A DNA stretch of 9,824 nt from Phycisphaerae bacterium. Its GTDB lineage: Bacteria > Planctomycetota > Phycisphaerae > Phycisphaerales > Phycisphaeraceae. The translations under genes were made by a program, and so were the position numbers. How positions within the stretch are numbered: position 1 is the first letter of the stretch; every line of letters begins with the position of its first letter. The notes beneath the pieces were generated by a model that made no database searches, had not been told where the DNA came from, and was given only the letters and a program-made list of their open reading frames with translations. The stretch is from positions 1 to 9,824 of the forward strand of contig NZCH01000085.1 in assembly GCA_002688155.1 (NCBI GenBank), read 5' to 3'. This document shows, piece by piece, positions 1 through 7,218 of the stretch.

Positions 1-167
1 CAGGCGACTGCCTCGCCACGGGCATGGGCCATCACCATGACGTGAGATACGTGCACGAGCCGCTCAACAGTGTTTATTTCGAGACGACCATGATGGGACA
101 GAAGCGCCGAGGGCACCTTTGGAACCACACGCACGGTCCGGCGCAGCCGCGGATGGACCGGGTGTGA
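1..167 (+). CDS. C-terminal end of an unrecognised protein, cut by the left edge
   Basis: Reading from base 3, a frame stays open for 54 codons to a TGA at 165-167. By my hand count, G+C at codon positions 1/2/3 is about 67/43/83%. This is the pattern expected of real coding sequence in a GC-rich genome, and it does not fit a gene on the opposite strand in the same register. The visible tail is rich in His, Arg and Met (for example HHHD near the left edge and a short HTHG stretch), and I do not recognise the family. It ends 85 bp upstream of the oxidoreductase on the same strand, so the two could be co-transcribed. The start and most of the protein lie outside the window. Confidence is moderate because the evidence is composition only. 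Confidence 0.45.
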   Translation, partial: GDCLATGMGHHHDVRYVHEPLNSVYFETTMMGQKRRGHLWNHTHGPAQPRMDRV

Positions 168-252
168 AGACGAAATCCCCCATTGCCCGGGTGCCCAACG
201 AATTTGAAATGTCGAATTCCGTGTTCGTGAAACACGAAGGATTGAAATCCCG

Positions 253-1332
253 ATGCCACGCAAATTCATCCAAGTCGGTACCGGCGGCATGGGCCGCACC
301 TGGTGCACCACCGCGTTGCCGCCGAACATCACGGACGGGCTGATCGAGCCCGTTGCGGCCGTCGACATCGTACCCGAACAACTTGCGAACGCACGTAAGG
401 GACTGGGTCTGCCCGAGAGCAAGTGTTACACCGATATCCACCGCGCGTTTGACGAGAATGAGGCCGACTTTGCGATTGTCGTCGTACAGCCGGCGGCGCA
501 CGAGACGGTCGTTGACATCGCGCTGGCGCATGACTGCCACATTCTTTCGGAGAAACCGATCGCCGATACGATGGAAGCGTCCGTACGCATCGCAAAGAAG
601 GTTGCCCTGGCCGGCAAGAAGATGGGCGTGACGATGAGCCATCGCTTTCGTCGCGACATCACGACGTTGCGTGACATCGTGTGGAGCAGGACTTATGGTG
701 AACTGGACTACCTGGTCTGCCGGTTCACCTGTGCTGCGCGCAATCGCGGCCAGTGGGGTCAGTTCCGCTACGACATTCCCGATTCGTTGATGGTCGAAGG
801 GTCGATCCACCACCTGGACCTGCTGTGCGACCTGGCGACGCAAGGTGACGGCACGCTTTGTGACACGATCTATGCCCACACATGGAAGCCTGCCTGGGGC
901 GACTTTGCCGGCGACTGCCAGAGCCTGGCCATGATGCAGATGCAAAATGGCAAACGCTGCAGCTACGAAGGAGCCAAGGCCAATGCCGTCGGCCTCAACG
1001 GCTGGGGCCAGGAATACCTCCGTGCGGAGTGCGATCAGGCGACGCTTATCATGAATCACGCCGGCCTGGAAGTGTTTCCGTACGGAACCGGCCACACCCA
1101 GCGCGGCGAAGGCCAGCCCGTTGACCTCATCGACCAACCCAAATGGTCGAACACGTGGCTCATCGAAAAATTCGCCCGCTGGCTCAACGGTGGCCCGGCG
1201 ATGGAAACCAACGTCGACGACAACCTTCAATCCGTCGCGCTGATTTTCGGCGCAATTGAGAGTGGCCGGGTGGGCGCGCCAGTGGACGTGCAGGCGTTCC
1301 TCGCCGGACACGTCGCGCGGATTGCAGTGTGA
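253..1332 (+). CDS. Gfo/Idh/MocA family oxidoreductase
   Basis: This 359-aa protein is a probable NAD(P)-dependent sugar or inositol-type dehydrogenase, acting in the cytoplasm (no signal peptide). The N-terminal Rossmann fold is clear: a beta strand leads into G9-x-G11-G12-x-G14, and an acidic residue ends the second strand (AAVD38). E100-K101-P102 is the family's EKP motif, whose Lys is usually catalytic. The second domain carries GSIHHLDLL at 183-191; the His/Asp in this segment corresponds to the usual catalytic region of the family. Length is normal for the family (330-390 aa). The ATG at 253 is preceded by GAAGGA about 11 bases upstream, a passable ribosome site. Substrate cannot be deduced: planctomycetes carry many such paralogues in carbohydrate degradation, and no sugar-specific neighbour is visible. 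It converges on the VWA gene, so it is not part of that operon. Confidence 0.93.
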   Translation: MPRKFIQVGTGGMGRTWCTTALPPNITDGLIEPVAAVDIVPEQLANARKGLGLPESKCYTDIHRAFDENEADFAIVVVQPAAHETVVDIALAHDCHILSEKPIADTMEASVRIAKKVALAGKKMGVTMSHRFRRDITTLRDIVWSRTYGELDYLVCRFTCAARNRGQWGQFRYDIPDSLMVEGSIHHLDLLCDLATQGDGTLCDTIYAHTWKPAWGDFAGDCQSLAMMQMQNGKRCSYEGAKANAVGLNGWGQEYLRAECDQATLIMNHAGLEVFPYGTGHTQRGEGQPVDLIDQPKWSNTWLIEKFARWLNGGPAMETNVDDNLQSVALIFGAIESGRVGAPVDVQAFLAGHVARIAV

Positions 1333-1394
1333 TCGCTTTTAGCCCCGTCACTTGCGACCGGCCCCGGTTGGAAACGATCAGGCGGAAAAACCGT
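1333..1394. terminator. Gap between convergent genes with nested inverted repeats; possible terminator
   Basis: The 62-bp gap between the two converging genes holds a compact GC-rich inverted repeat, ACCGG (1357-1361) with CCGGT (1364-1368). A wider pair, TGATCG (1330-1335, including the oxidoreductase stop codon) with CGATCA (1375-1380), encloses it. A T-run (1337-1340) and an A-run (1386-1390) lie at the outer sides, but neither immediately follows a stem in the right orientation for a textbook intrinsic terminator. The position suits termination of both transcripts; the sequence evidence alone is weak. Confidence 0.3.
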
Positions 1395-3194
1395 TCAATA
1401 CAAACTCTTCAAATCAAACTGCTTCTGCAGTTCACGTAACTGTCGGGTGATGGACCGGCTGTCGTCGCCCTGGATCTTCTGGCTGTAAAGGTCGTGCATT
1501 TTCCAGAATGCCCATCCTCGTGCGACGGACTCGTCGCCGGATTCACCATTGCGCAGGTCGCGTTTGACGGTCAGGTCGACGGGCAGGGCGCCGTTTTGGC
1601 CGAAGATGCGGACGGTGAATTCCGCCGGCCGGCCAAACGTGCCGAAAAGGGTCAGCGACTGGCCCTGGTGCAGGTCGGGCAGGTTGCGTGGGAAGATCTG
1701 ATCGTCGTCTTCGAGGCCGGCAACACGCATGCTCACGTTCTTGAGGATGGGGTAGCGCAGTCGGCTCATCACGTCGCGGATCGTTTGGGCGCACTGCGTC
1801 AGTTCGTCGACGAAGACGCAAAATCCCTTGTTTCGGTAGGCCATGTATTCGAGCAGTTTGCGGTTTTGTTTTTTGCCGATGCCGACGCAGTAGATGCCGG
1901 CCGTGAGGTTGTTGTCGCGGGTGATGAGGTTGATCAGTTCGGCAGTGTCCTTGACGCCGCGCGTGGGCCGACCGTCGCTGATGAGGACAAGATCGTACAC
2001 GCGATCAACGCCGATGTCGCGCACGATCAGTTGCGACAGCACACGGTTCACGTCGGTGTATCCGAATGACTCGGCGCCGCGCAGGAACCGCATGGCGTTG
2101 TGCGTCGACGCATCGCTGACCGGCGCCATCGTGTCGCTGAAAATGCGAACCGAGTCCTTGAACAAGACGATGTTGAACCGGTCACCCGATCCGTTGAGCG
2201 AGCCCAGCGCGTCGGCGACGCCGCGGGAGACCTGGTTGACCCACGCCTGATCGACACTTTCAGATGTGTCGATCAGAAATACGACATCTTTGGACATTGT
2301 TCGGAGTTTGCTGATCGATCGCTGCGGCGTGATGTGAAGCCGGAAGAAGCGCTTGCCAGACCGTGCCCGATGGACGGTCAGGTCGTACGTGAAGTCCTCG
2401 TCGAGATGCTCGAGCATGAGCATCTCGGTCGGCTCGGCAAGTGCCTGATCGAGCAGGTCAATTGTGGGCATGGGCAATGCGACGTTGACGTCAATTACGT
2501 CGCGCTCGTTGGCGCGGGCGTCGCGGTCGGAGGCGATCTCGCCGAAGGCGAACGTGTCCGCGATGTCCGAGCGCGCGCCGCCGTCATTTGGCGCGCCGGC
2601 ATTCGTGTCAGCAAGCAGTTGTTGTGCCAGTTCGGCAGCGCCGGGCAGGAATTCACTGGTTGCGGCGGAGGCTGCGGCGCCCGGTTCACCGCCTGTAGCG
2701 CCGCGGCCATTTGTGATTCGCCCGCCCACGCCGCCCCGCGTGCCAAGCAGCGGCATTTCGGGCACATAACCAACCTCCAGATTGAGCGACGCGACCAAAT
2801 GCCCGGATTCAACGTCGGGCAGGTCGACGTCCGGCAGCACGGAGGCGAGCGTGTCCGGGCGCAACTCGTCGCCAATGGGCACGGTGGAGGCGATCATCGT
2901 GGGCACCGCGTCCGGCGCGGGGTCACCGCTTTGAAGGAGCTTGTCACTGAGCGCCCCTGCGTCCACGGCCGATGCCGCGTCGCGCCCCTCGGCAGCAGCG
3001 GTCTCAGCCGCTTCGTACTGTTGCAGCACCGGGTCGTCCATGACGCGCGTGACGACAAACGGACGGCGCTGCGACGCGAGCATGCTCTGATCGATCACCG
3101 CCAGCGGCCGATTGCGAACCGCAGCCACAACCGCTACATGCAACACGAGCGTGACAACCACCGCCGGAATGAGAGCCGTGTTAGATTTGGTCAT
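1395..3194 (-). CDS. VWA-domain protein with TonB/TolA-like N-terminal membrane anchor
   Basis: I place the start at the ATG at 3194 (599 aa). It overlaps the TPR gene's TGA as ATGA and has GAGAAG five bases upstream; a start 27 bases further upstream is open but would lie inside the TPR gene. Residues 8-26 form one membrane helix in which T15-x3-H19 sits in a TLVLHVAVV context, the pattern of the TonB and TolA anchors (S-x3-H). About 260 residues of Ala/Gly/Asp-rich, acidic linker follow. A VWA domain spans roughly residues 300-475 with a complete MIDAS: D309-x-S311-x-S313, T380 in the FGYTD loop, and D407 in ISDG. Metal-dependent ligand binding is therefore expected. After it comes a beta-rich region, then a helical tail (about 560-599) resembling the end of VIT-VWA (inter-alpha-trypsin-like) proteins. 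The likely topology is inner-membrane anchored with the bulk in the periplasm. As the last gene after exbB-exbD-TPR, it is the candidate output arm of the ExbBD motor. The ligand is unknown. Confidence 0.88.
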   Translation of the reverse strand: MTKSNTALIPAVVVTLVLHVAVVAAVRNRPLAVIDQSMLASQRRPFVVTRVMDDPVLQQYEAAETAAAEGRDAASAVDAGALSDKLLQSGDPAPDAVPTMIASTVPIGDELRPDTLASVLPDVDLPDVESGHLVASLNLEVGYVPEMPLLGTRGGVGGRITNGRGATGGEPGAAASAATSEFLPGAAELAQQLLADTNAGAPNDGGARSDIADTFAFGEIASDRDARANERDVIDVNVALPMPTIDLLDQALAEPTEMLMLEHLDEDFTYDLTVHRARSGKRFFRLHITPQRSISKLRTMSKDVVFLIDTSESVDQAWVNQVSRGVADALGSLNGSGDRFNIVLFKDSVRIFSDTMAPVSDASTHNAMRFLRGAESFGYTDVNRVLSQLIVRDIGVDRVYDLVLISDGRPTRGVKDTAELINLITRDNNLTAGIYCVGIGKKQNRKLLEYMAYRNKGFCVFVDELTQCAQTIRDVMSRLRYPILKNVSMRVAGLEDDDQIFPRNLPDLHQGQSLTLFGTFGRPAEFTVRIFGQNGALPVDLTVKRDLRNGESGDESVARGWAFWKMHDLYSQKIQGDDSRSITRQLRELQKQFDLKSLY

Positions 3195-5764
3195 GGATTC
3201 TTCTCTATGAATTCGATCCACCGGATCACCAGTTGTTCGAGGCTATGGCCCATGTCGTCGCGTGCGCGAATCTTCTTGAGTAGAGCCTGCGATTCCGAAC
3301 GTTTACCGTGCCGATACGCGAGCATCGCTTTCCCGTACTGCGCCCAGGCGCTGTCTGGGAATTTGTCGATCAGTTCCTGATAGTACCCGTCGACCTTTTC
3401 GCCCTCGCCCGCCTCGTGCGCCAGTTCCGCCATCTCGACGAGCGCCCGCTCAGGGAGCGGCGACAAATCGGGGAACGCGTGCACGACGACGAGCCGCTTT
3501 AAATTCTTGTGCGCTCGCGTGCTCGCTTCCACCGCTGCCTTCTGATCACCCGCGCGACGAAACTGCGCGGCGAGCAGGCGGTAAATGCCGGCACTGTCGT
3601 ACAGTGACTCGGCTGCGATCCGGCTTTGCGGCGCGCTGATCAGCCCTTCGTACTCGCCCAGAGCTTCCTCATATTGTTTGACGCTTTTGTACGTTTGCGC
3701 CAGTTCGAGCCGTGCACGGGTCGCCAGCGCAGTGGGCAGGGCGATGACATGCCGGTACGCGTCGATTGCATCATTGGGCCGGCCAACGTCTCGCATCGCG
3801 CGTCCGGAAAGGATCAGCGCACGTACGTGCTGCGCGATGGGCACCTCCGCGTCCCCGGCGGTCAGTGGCTGCGTGTAGTGCAATGTCCGCGCCGGATCGC
3901 CGCGCTCCAAGACATCATTCGCCAGCCACAGCAGATCGTCGCCTGCAAGTTCCGTCAGACCACCGAGCGATTCAATTTCCGTAAGAGCCCTGGCCGTCTG
4001 GTCGTTCTCTTCGCGGGCAACATGATGTTTGGCCAGAACTTTGAGCGCCCGAATTCGGCGGGCATCGTCCAGCACGGTCGTGCCCGCGGCAAACCACAGG
4101 TCCGCGACCGCCTGCTCCACGTGCGCGTCGCCTGACATACCCAACATGCCACGGAAATAGCGCGCCTCGGCGATAAACTCATTGGCGGGATGTTTGGCCA
4201 GCAGTGCACTAAGTGTGGACAGTGCTTCATCCGTGCGGTCAAGCGCGATCAGCGCCGCGGCGCGGCGGTACATCGCCTCCTGTTCAACCAGCGGCGGCAG
4301 CGCGCTGCCTCCTCCCCCGGTAGCGCCGCCGGGCGCCGATGCCAGCAGACTGTCGGCCGACACCACAGCGATCTCGTGATCTCCGACGCGACTTTGCAAA
4401 TCGATCAGACGCAGACGCGACTGTTGCGTTGACGCCGCATCACGTCCCGGCGTGTCGATGTACCGCCCAAAGTCGGCGATCGCATCGTCGAATTCGCCGA
4501 TCGACTCGTAGAGTTGTGCACGGCGCAGCAGGGCGTCGGCAAAGAACGGATGGTCCGGTCCGCCATCGATCATCGCCGTCAACCGCGCCGCGGCGCTGGT
4601 CTTGTTTCCCCGGCGAATGTCCGCGTTTGTCAGCAGCAGTTGAATGTCCGGCTGAAGGTTCGTGCGCGGGTGGTGCAGCGCGAGCAGGCGCACCGTTTCG
4701 TCCATTTGCTGAAGCTGACCCAACTCGAACTGGCTCATGGCGATTTTGTAAAGCAGGGCGTCCGCCAGGTTCGTCGTTTCGGTGTCTTTGCGAATGCCAC
4801 TGAAGAATTGCAGCGCCTTGTCGTGGTTGCCCAATCCCTGCTGTGCCGAGCCCGCCAGATAAATCGCCGCGGCGCGGTCGGCCGTCGGCAGTGTCGCGCC
4901 GTATTGGACGAAGGTCGCCAGCAGCGCGTTGTAATGTCTGCTGGTGAGTTGTGTCCACAAGAGTCCGACGACGGCATCGGGGAAGTGCGTCGAACTTTGA
5001 TGGCGCGTAAGCACACGCCGGTAATGCATGGACGCGTCCTCGAGCCGGTCGGTGTTGTACGCCACGTCGCCCGCGAGGCGCGACGCCTCGGCGCCGACAC
5101 GTTTGTCATCGACACATGTATTCAGCGCGGCCAGTGCTTTGTCTGGCTGGTTCATCAGCACATGTGCCTTTGCCTTATTGAGTAAGGCGCTGGCTTTGAC
5201 GGGCGAATCGATGCTTGCCGCGTCATCAAACCGTGCCGCCGCCGCGGGCAGATTGCCCGCGCCACGATACGCCGCGCCGAACAGCATCAGCGTCGATGCC
5301 CGTACCGAAGGATCCAATTGGTCGATTTGAATCGCCTCGAGCGCCGTGACCGCCTCACCGTAGCGCTTCAGATCCGTCAGCGACTGGCCCATCAACAGGT
5401 GCACGTAGTGGTCGGCGACCACCGTCGTCTTGGGCGCATCAGTCAGAAGCTGGACGGCGAACTGGTGATTGCCCGCGCGGCGCGCCAGGTGTGCGCGGTA
5501 GTACAACGCGTCGCCGCGACGCGCTTCGTCAGGGAACTTGCCCAGGAAGTCATCAAACGCCTCGGTGGCGAGTTTGATCTCACCCCTCTGAAGCAGGCGG
5601 TAGGCGAAGACGAAATCCTGATAGGCCGCGGATTGAGCGATCGCGTGCGGCGTGATGAAGAACGTGACGCACGCAAACAGACACGCGAAGTACCCGGACA
5701 AAGTGCGCGGGAAATCCGCCGCGTTGCGGCAGGGCCTGGGAGTTTCGACAACGGACATCGCCAT
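3191..5764 (-). CDS. Secreted TPR-repeat protein of the ExbBD operon
   Basis: This protein of about 857 aa is built almost entirely of paired helices. An N-terminal hydrophobic stretch (LSGYFACLFACVTFFI) is followed by A-I-A/Q-S, a good signal-peptidase site, so the mature protein should be periplasmic (no lipobox Cys). The repeat array begins directly after it with YQDFVFAYRLLQRGEIKLA, a typical BamD/YbgF-like TPR, and continues to the C-terminus (for example DFLGKFPD, DGYYQELIDKFPDSAWAQYG). It is broken once by a Gly-rich insert (GGATGGGGSA) about halfway. TPR arrays bind proteins; no enzymatic motif is seen. The start is uncertain: ATG 5764, ATG 5758 or GTG 5773 (2 bases after the exbD stop) are all possible, none with a good ribosome site. 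Its stop overlaps the VWA start (ATGA). In Tol-Pal systems the TPR protein CpoB/YbgF works beside TolQRA, so a partner or scaffold role for the VWA/ExbBD complex is reasonable but inferred. Confidence 0.85.
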   Translation of the reverse strand: MAMSVVETPRPCRNAADFPRTLSGYFACLFACVTFFITPHAIAQSAAYQDFVFAYRLLQRGEIKLATEAFDDFLGKFPDEARRGDALYYRAHLARRAGNHQFAVQLLTDAPKTTVVADHYVHLLMGQSLTDLKRYGEAVTALEAIQIDQLDPSVRASTLMLFGAAYRGAGNLPAAAARFDDAASIDSPVKASALLNKAKAHVLMNQPDKALAALNTCVDDKRVGAEASRLAGDVAYNTDRLEDASMHYRRVLTRHQSSTHFPDAVVGLLWTQLTSRHYNALLATFVQYGATLPTADRAAAIYLAGSAQQGLGNHDKALQFFSGIRKDTETTNLADALLYKIAMSQFELGQLQQMDETVRLLALHHPRTNLQPDIQLLLTNADIRRGNKTSAAARLTAMIDGGPDHPFFADALLRRAQLYESIGEFDDAIADFGRYIDTPGRDAASTQQSRLRLIDLQSRVGDHEIAVVSADSLLASAPGGATGGGGSALPPLVEQEAMYRRAAALIALDRTDEALSTLSALLAKHPANEFIAEARYFRGMLGMSGDAHVEQAVADLWFAAGTTVLDDARRIRALKVLAKHHVAREENDQTARALTEIESLGGLTELAGDDLLWLANDVLERGDPARTLHYTQPLTAGDAEVPIAQHVRALILSGRAMRDVGRPNDAIDAYRHVIALPTALATRARLELAQTYKSVKQYEEALGEYEGLISAPQSRIAAESLYDSAGIYRLLAAQFRRAGDQKAAVEASTRAHKNLKRLVVVHAFPDLSPLPERALVEMAELAHEAGEGEKVDGYYQELIDKFPDSAWAQYGKAMLAYRHGKRSESQALLKKIRARDDMGHSLEQLVIRWIEFIEKNP
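3200..3205 (-). promoter_or_regulatory. Ribosome binding site deciding the VWA protein start
   Basis: GAGAAG on the minus strand lies five bases before the ATG at 3194. It lies inside the last codons of the TPR gene and supports the start that forms the ATGA overlap over the longer reading frame beginning at 3221. Confidence 0.6.
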
Positions 5765-5775
5765 GTCTGCCACAC

Positions 5776-6201
5776 TTATTCGCCCGGCAACGGCTTGCTG
5801 GTGTCCAGCGCCGCGTCCTGAAGCCCGGCCGAGTACGCCGCGTCCAAAACCTGCACCGTCACGCCGACCTGGCTTCGCTCGTCACTGCGGATCAGCACCC
5901 TTTCCTCCGGGTAGTCCTCACCAAGCCGTTTGAGCACGGTGCGCAGGTCATTTAATTCATACGGCCGGTCACCCATAAAGATCGTGCCATCATGCTGGAT
6001 GGTGACGACCACCGGCGCGCGGGTCATCACGCCGGTCTGCTCGCTTTCGCTGGCGGGCAGCCGGACGGGGATCTGCCGGTCGGTCTCGCGGAATGCCGAC
6101 GCCGTCATAAAGAACACCAGAAGCAGGAACATGATGTCGACCAGTGCTGCCAGCGGAACGGACGGACCCGTACGCTCGCGCGTTTGTGCGGCGAAGCTCA
6201 T
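5776..6201 (-). CDS. ExbD/TolR-family biopolymer transport protein
   Basis: This 141-aa inner-membrane protein has the classic ExbD/TolR layout: a short cytoplasmic N-terminus, one membrane helix, and a periplasmic domain of about 95 residues. The helix begins VPLAALVD22 and continues into FLLLVFFM. D22 matches the essential membrane aspartate that carries protons in ExbD (D25) and TolR (D23). The periplasmic part (about 60-130) has the expected beta-alpha pattern with VVVTIQHDGTIFM and the helix-strand unit around VLIRSDE. Its ATG overlaps the exbB TGA as ATGA (6198-6201), and GGAGGAGG lies six bases upstream within the exbB tail, so translation is probably coupled. The family is certain; assignment to ExbD rather than TolR is not, since no TonB receptor or Pal gene is in the window. 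Confidence 0.93.
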   Translation of the reverse strand: MSFAAQTRERTGPSVPLAALVDIMFLLLVFFMTASAFRETDRQIPVRLPASESEQTGVMTRAPVVVTIQHDGTIFMGDRPYELNDLRTVLKRLGEDYPEERVLIRSDERSQVGVTVQVLDAAYSAGLQDAALDTSKPLPGE

Positions 6202-6977
6202 CCGGAGCCTCCTCCACGCGTGTGCGTGATGTGGTCGGCCACGGCGTGTGACACTTGCTCCGCCTCAGCGAGCGCCTTGGTCGCGCGCGTCTTGATGATC
6301 GAATAAAACGCCAGCGCCAGTATTGCCACGATCAGCCCAAACAGCGTCGTGGTCATCGCCCCTCCGATTCCGCTGGTCAGCACGGACGATTCGGCGGACA
6401 GCGATGAAAACTTCATACCAAAAAAAGCTTTGATCATTCCCCACACGGTGCCCAGCAGCCCCAGCATGGGCGCCACGTTCGAAATGTCCGCCAGGTAGCT
6501 GATCCGGTTCCACAGCAGATCCGCCCGGCGACGTCCCTCGGAATCGATCATGTTCATCAACACGGAAGACTCTTTGTCAGCGTTCTCAACGCAGCGTTGC
6601 AGAACCGTCGCGACGAATACCTGCTGGTGACGCCGGCAAAGCTGTGCCGCCTCGTCATGCTTGCTGTCGGACACAAGTTTTCGCACCTCATTGACCAACT
6701 GATTTGGTGCCATTGACGCGATATTGATCGTCAGAATGAAAAACACGAACAACCCGCACGACACGACGCTGAGCACCAGAATGATCGAGTTGATCACTGC
6801 GCTGGTCGCGAACAGCACGCCGATGCGAGGGATCTGCCCGGTTTCTTCATCCATCGCCGGCACATCACCGCCCTGTGCGGTCGCTTCCGGTGCGATGGTC
6901 AGCAGCCAGGCCGTAACACCGATCAGCGCGAGCAAAAGAATTACCCAACGGATACCGGTTCGAGGTTGTGTCGTCAT
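6198..6977 (-). CDS. MotA/TolQ/ExbB-family proton channel subunit
   Basis: This 259-aa inner-membrane protein is the multimeric channel partner of the ExbD-like protein. The ATG at 6977 has a strong AAGGAG five bases upstream; a GTG at 7004 is in frame but would bury that site. An N-terminal hydrophobic segment (11-26) ends near ATAQ and could be a cleaved signal peptide, an extension seen in many ExbB proteins outside Enterobacteria. A membrane helix follows at 61-82, then a cytoplasmic helical loop (KHDEAAQLCRRH, typical of the family). The two diagnostic helices come next: APMLGLLGTVWGMIKAF (169-185) and GIGGAMTTTLFGLIVAI (203-219). T177 and T211 match the channel threonines of E. coli ExbB (T148, T181), but the position of the channel glutamate (E176 in ExbB) is Gly206 here. 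The end overlaps the ExbD-like gene by four bases. It heads a four-gene operon. Confidence 0.92.
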   Translation of the reverse strand: MTTQPRTGIRWVILLLALIGVTAWLLTIAPEATAQGGDVPAMDEETGQIPRIGVLFATSAVINSIILVLSVVSCGLFVFFILTINIASMAPNQLVNEVRKLVSDSKHDEAAQLCRRHQQVFVATVLQRCVENADKESSVLMNMIDSEGRRRADLLWNRISYLADISNVAPMLGLLGTVWGMIKAFFGMKFSSLSAESSVLTSGIGGAMTTTLFGLIVAILALAFYSIIKTRATKALAEAEQVSHAVADHITHTRGGGSG

Positions 6978-6982
6978 TGCGT

Positions 6983-6994
6983 CTCCTTGAGGAG
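6983..6994 (-). promoter_or_regulatory. Strong Shine-Dalgarno of the ExbB-like gene, inside a small palindrome
   Basis: AAGGAG (minus strand, 6988-6983) stands five bases before the ATG at 6977 and fixes that start. It is half of the 12-base palindrome CTCCTCAAGGAG, so the site could pair with the CTCC just upstream. A stem of 4-5 bp is weak, and a regulatory role is only a possibility. Confidence 0.65.
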
Positions 6995-7018
6995 CAGATC
7001 GCACGCTGTCATGACCCT

Positions 7019-7024
7019 ATTGTA
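7019..7024 (-). promoter_or_regulatory. Possible -10 box of the exbB operon promoter
   Basis: TACAAT on the minus strand lies about 42 bases upstream of the ExbB-like ATG, one mismatch from the sigma-70 consensus, in a locally AT-richer patch. No matching TTGACA-like box is seen 16-18 bases further upstream, so the call rests on the -10 and position only. Confidence 0.3.
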
Positions 7025-7218
7025 CCGTATTGGCACGTTAACCATGGTTTGGGTGGGAAATAGGGAGAAATACCCAATGGGAGCGGAATGTCGAAACCCG
7101 AAGCTCGCGGCTTCACGAATACTCCCCGGACAGCCCCAGGCGGACAGCAGCGGGCTTAGCGCTGCCGACTTTTGGCTTTCGACCTTCTGACTGACTGCCC
7201 AACGCCATCATCTCACTC

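Larger units (their letters stand above)
6978..7218. other. Intergenic region between bioB and the exbB operon
   Basis: This 241-bp gap between two minus-strand units should carry the bioB 3' end and the exbB promoter. Two short inverted repeats are visible: GCAGCG/CGCTGC at 7147-7165 (7-base loop) and GAAGC/GCTTC at 7100-7114 (5-base loop). Neither is followed by a T-run on the minus strand, so neither is a textbook terminator for bioB. The 7147-7165 stem is followed by TTTT only on the plus strand. The stretch 7166-7198 repeats GACTTTT, CTTTCGAC and CTTCTGACTGACTG words similar to those upstream of plsY. No convincing ORF was seen. Confidence 0.5.

Noticed and set aside
74..259. Minus-strand 61-codon ORF near the left edge
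   Set aside because: Codon periodicity favours the plus strand over 3-167, and the product lacks any recognisable feature.
64..1311. Long minus-strand ORF (415 codons) opposite the oxidoreductase gene
   Set aside because: It is a shadow of a well-recognised gene in GC-rich DNA; the product has no family features and is rich in Arg/Ala/Val.
3195..3221. VWA protein start at 3221
   Set aside because: The internal ATG at 3194 has a GAGAAG site and an ATGA overlap, and places the membrane helix at the usual distance from the N-terminus.
2100..3380. Long plus-strand ORF (426 codons) opposite the VWA and TPR genes
   Set aside because: It spans the junction of two real genes on the other strand and shows no domain, signal or ribosome site.
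1395..5773. Classification as a Bat aerotolerance operon because of VWA plus TPR genes
   Set aside because: Bat operons have MoxR ATPase and DUF58 genes and BatA/B-type VWA proteins with flanking helices; none of these are here, and ExbB/ExbD are.
7147..7165. Intrinsic terminator for bioB
   Set aside because: The stem is only six pairs and the T-run lies on the plus-strand side, the wrong side for minus-strand transcription.
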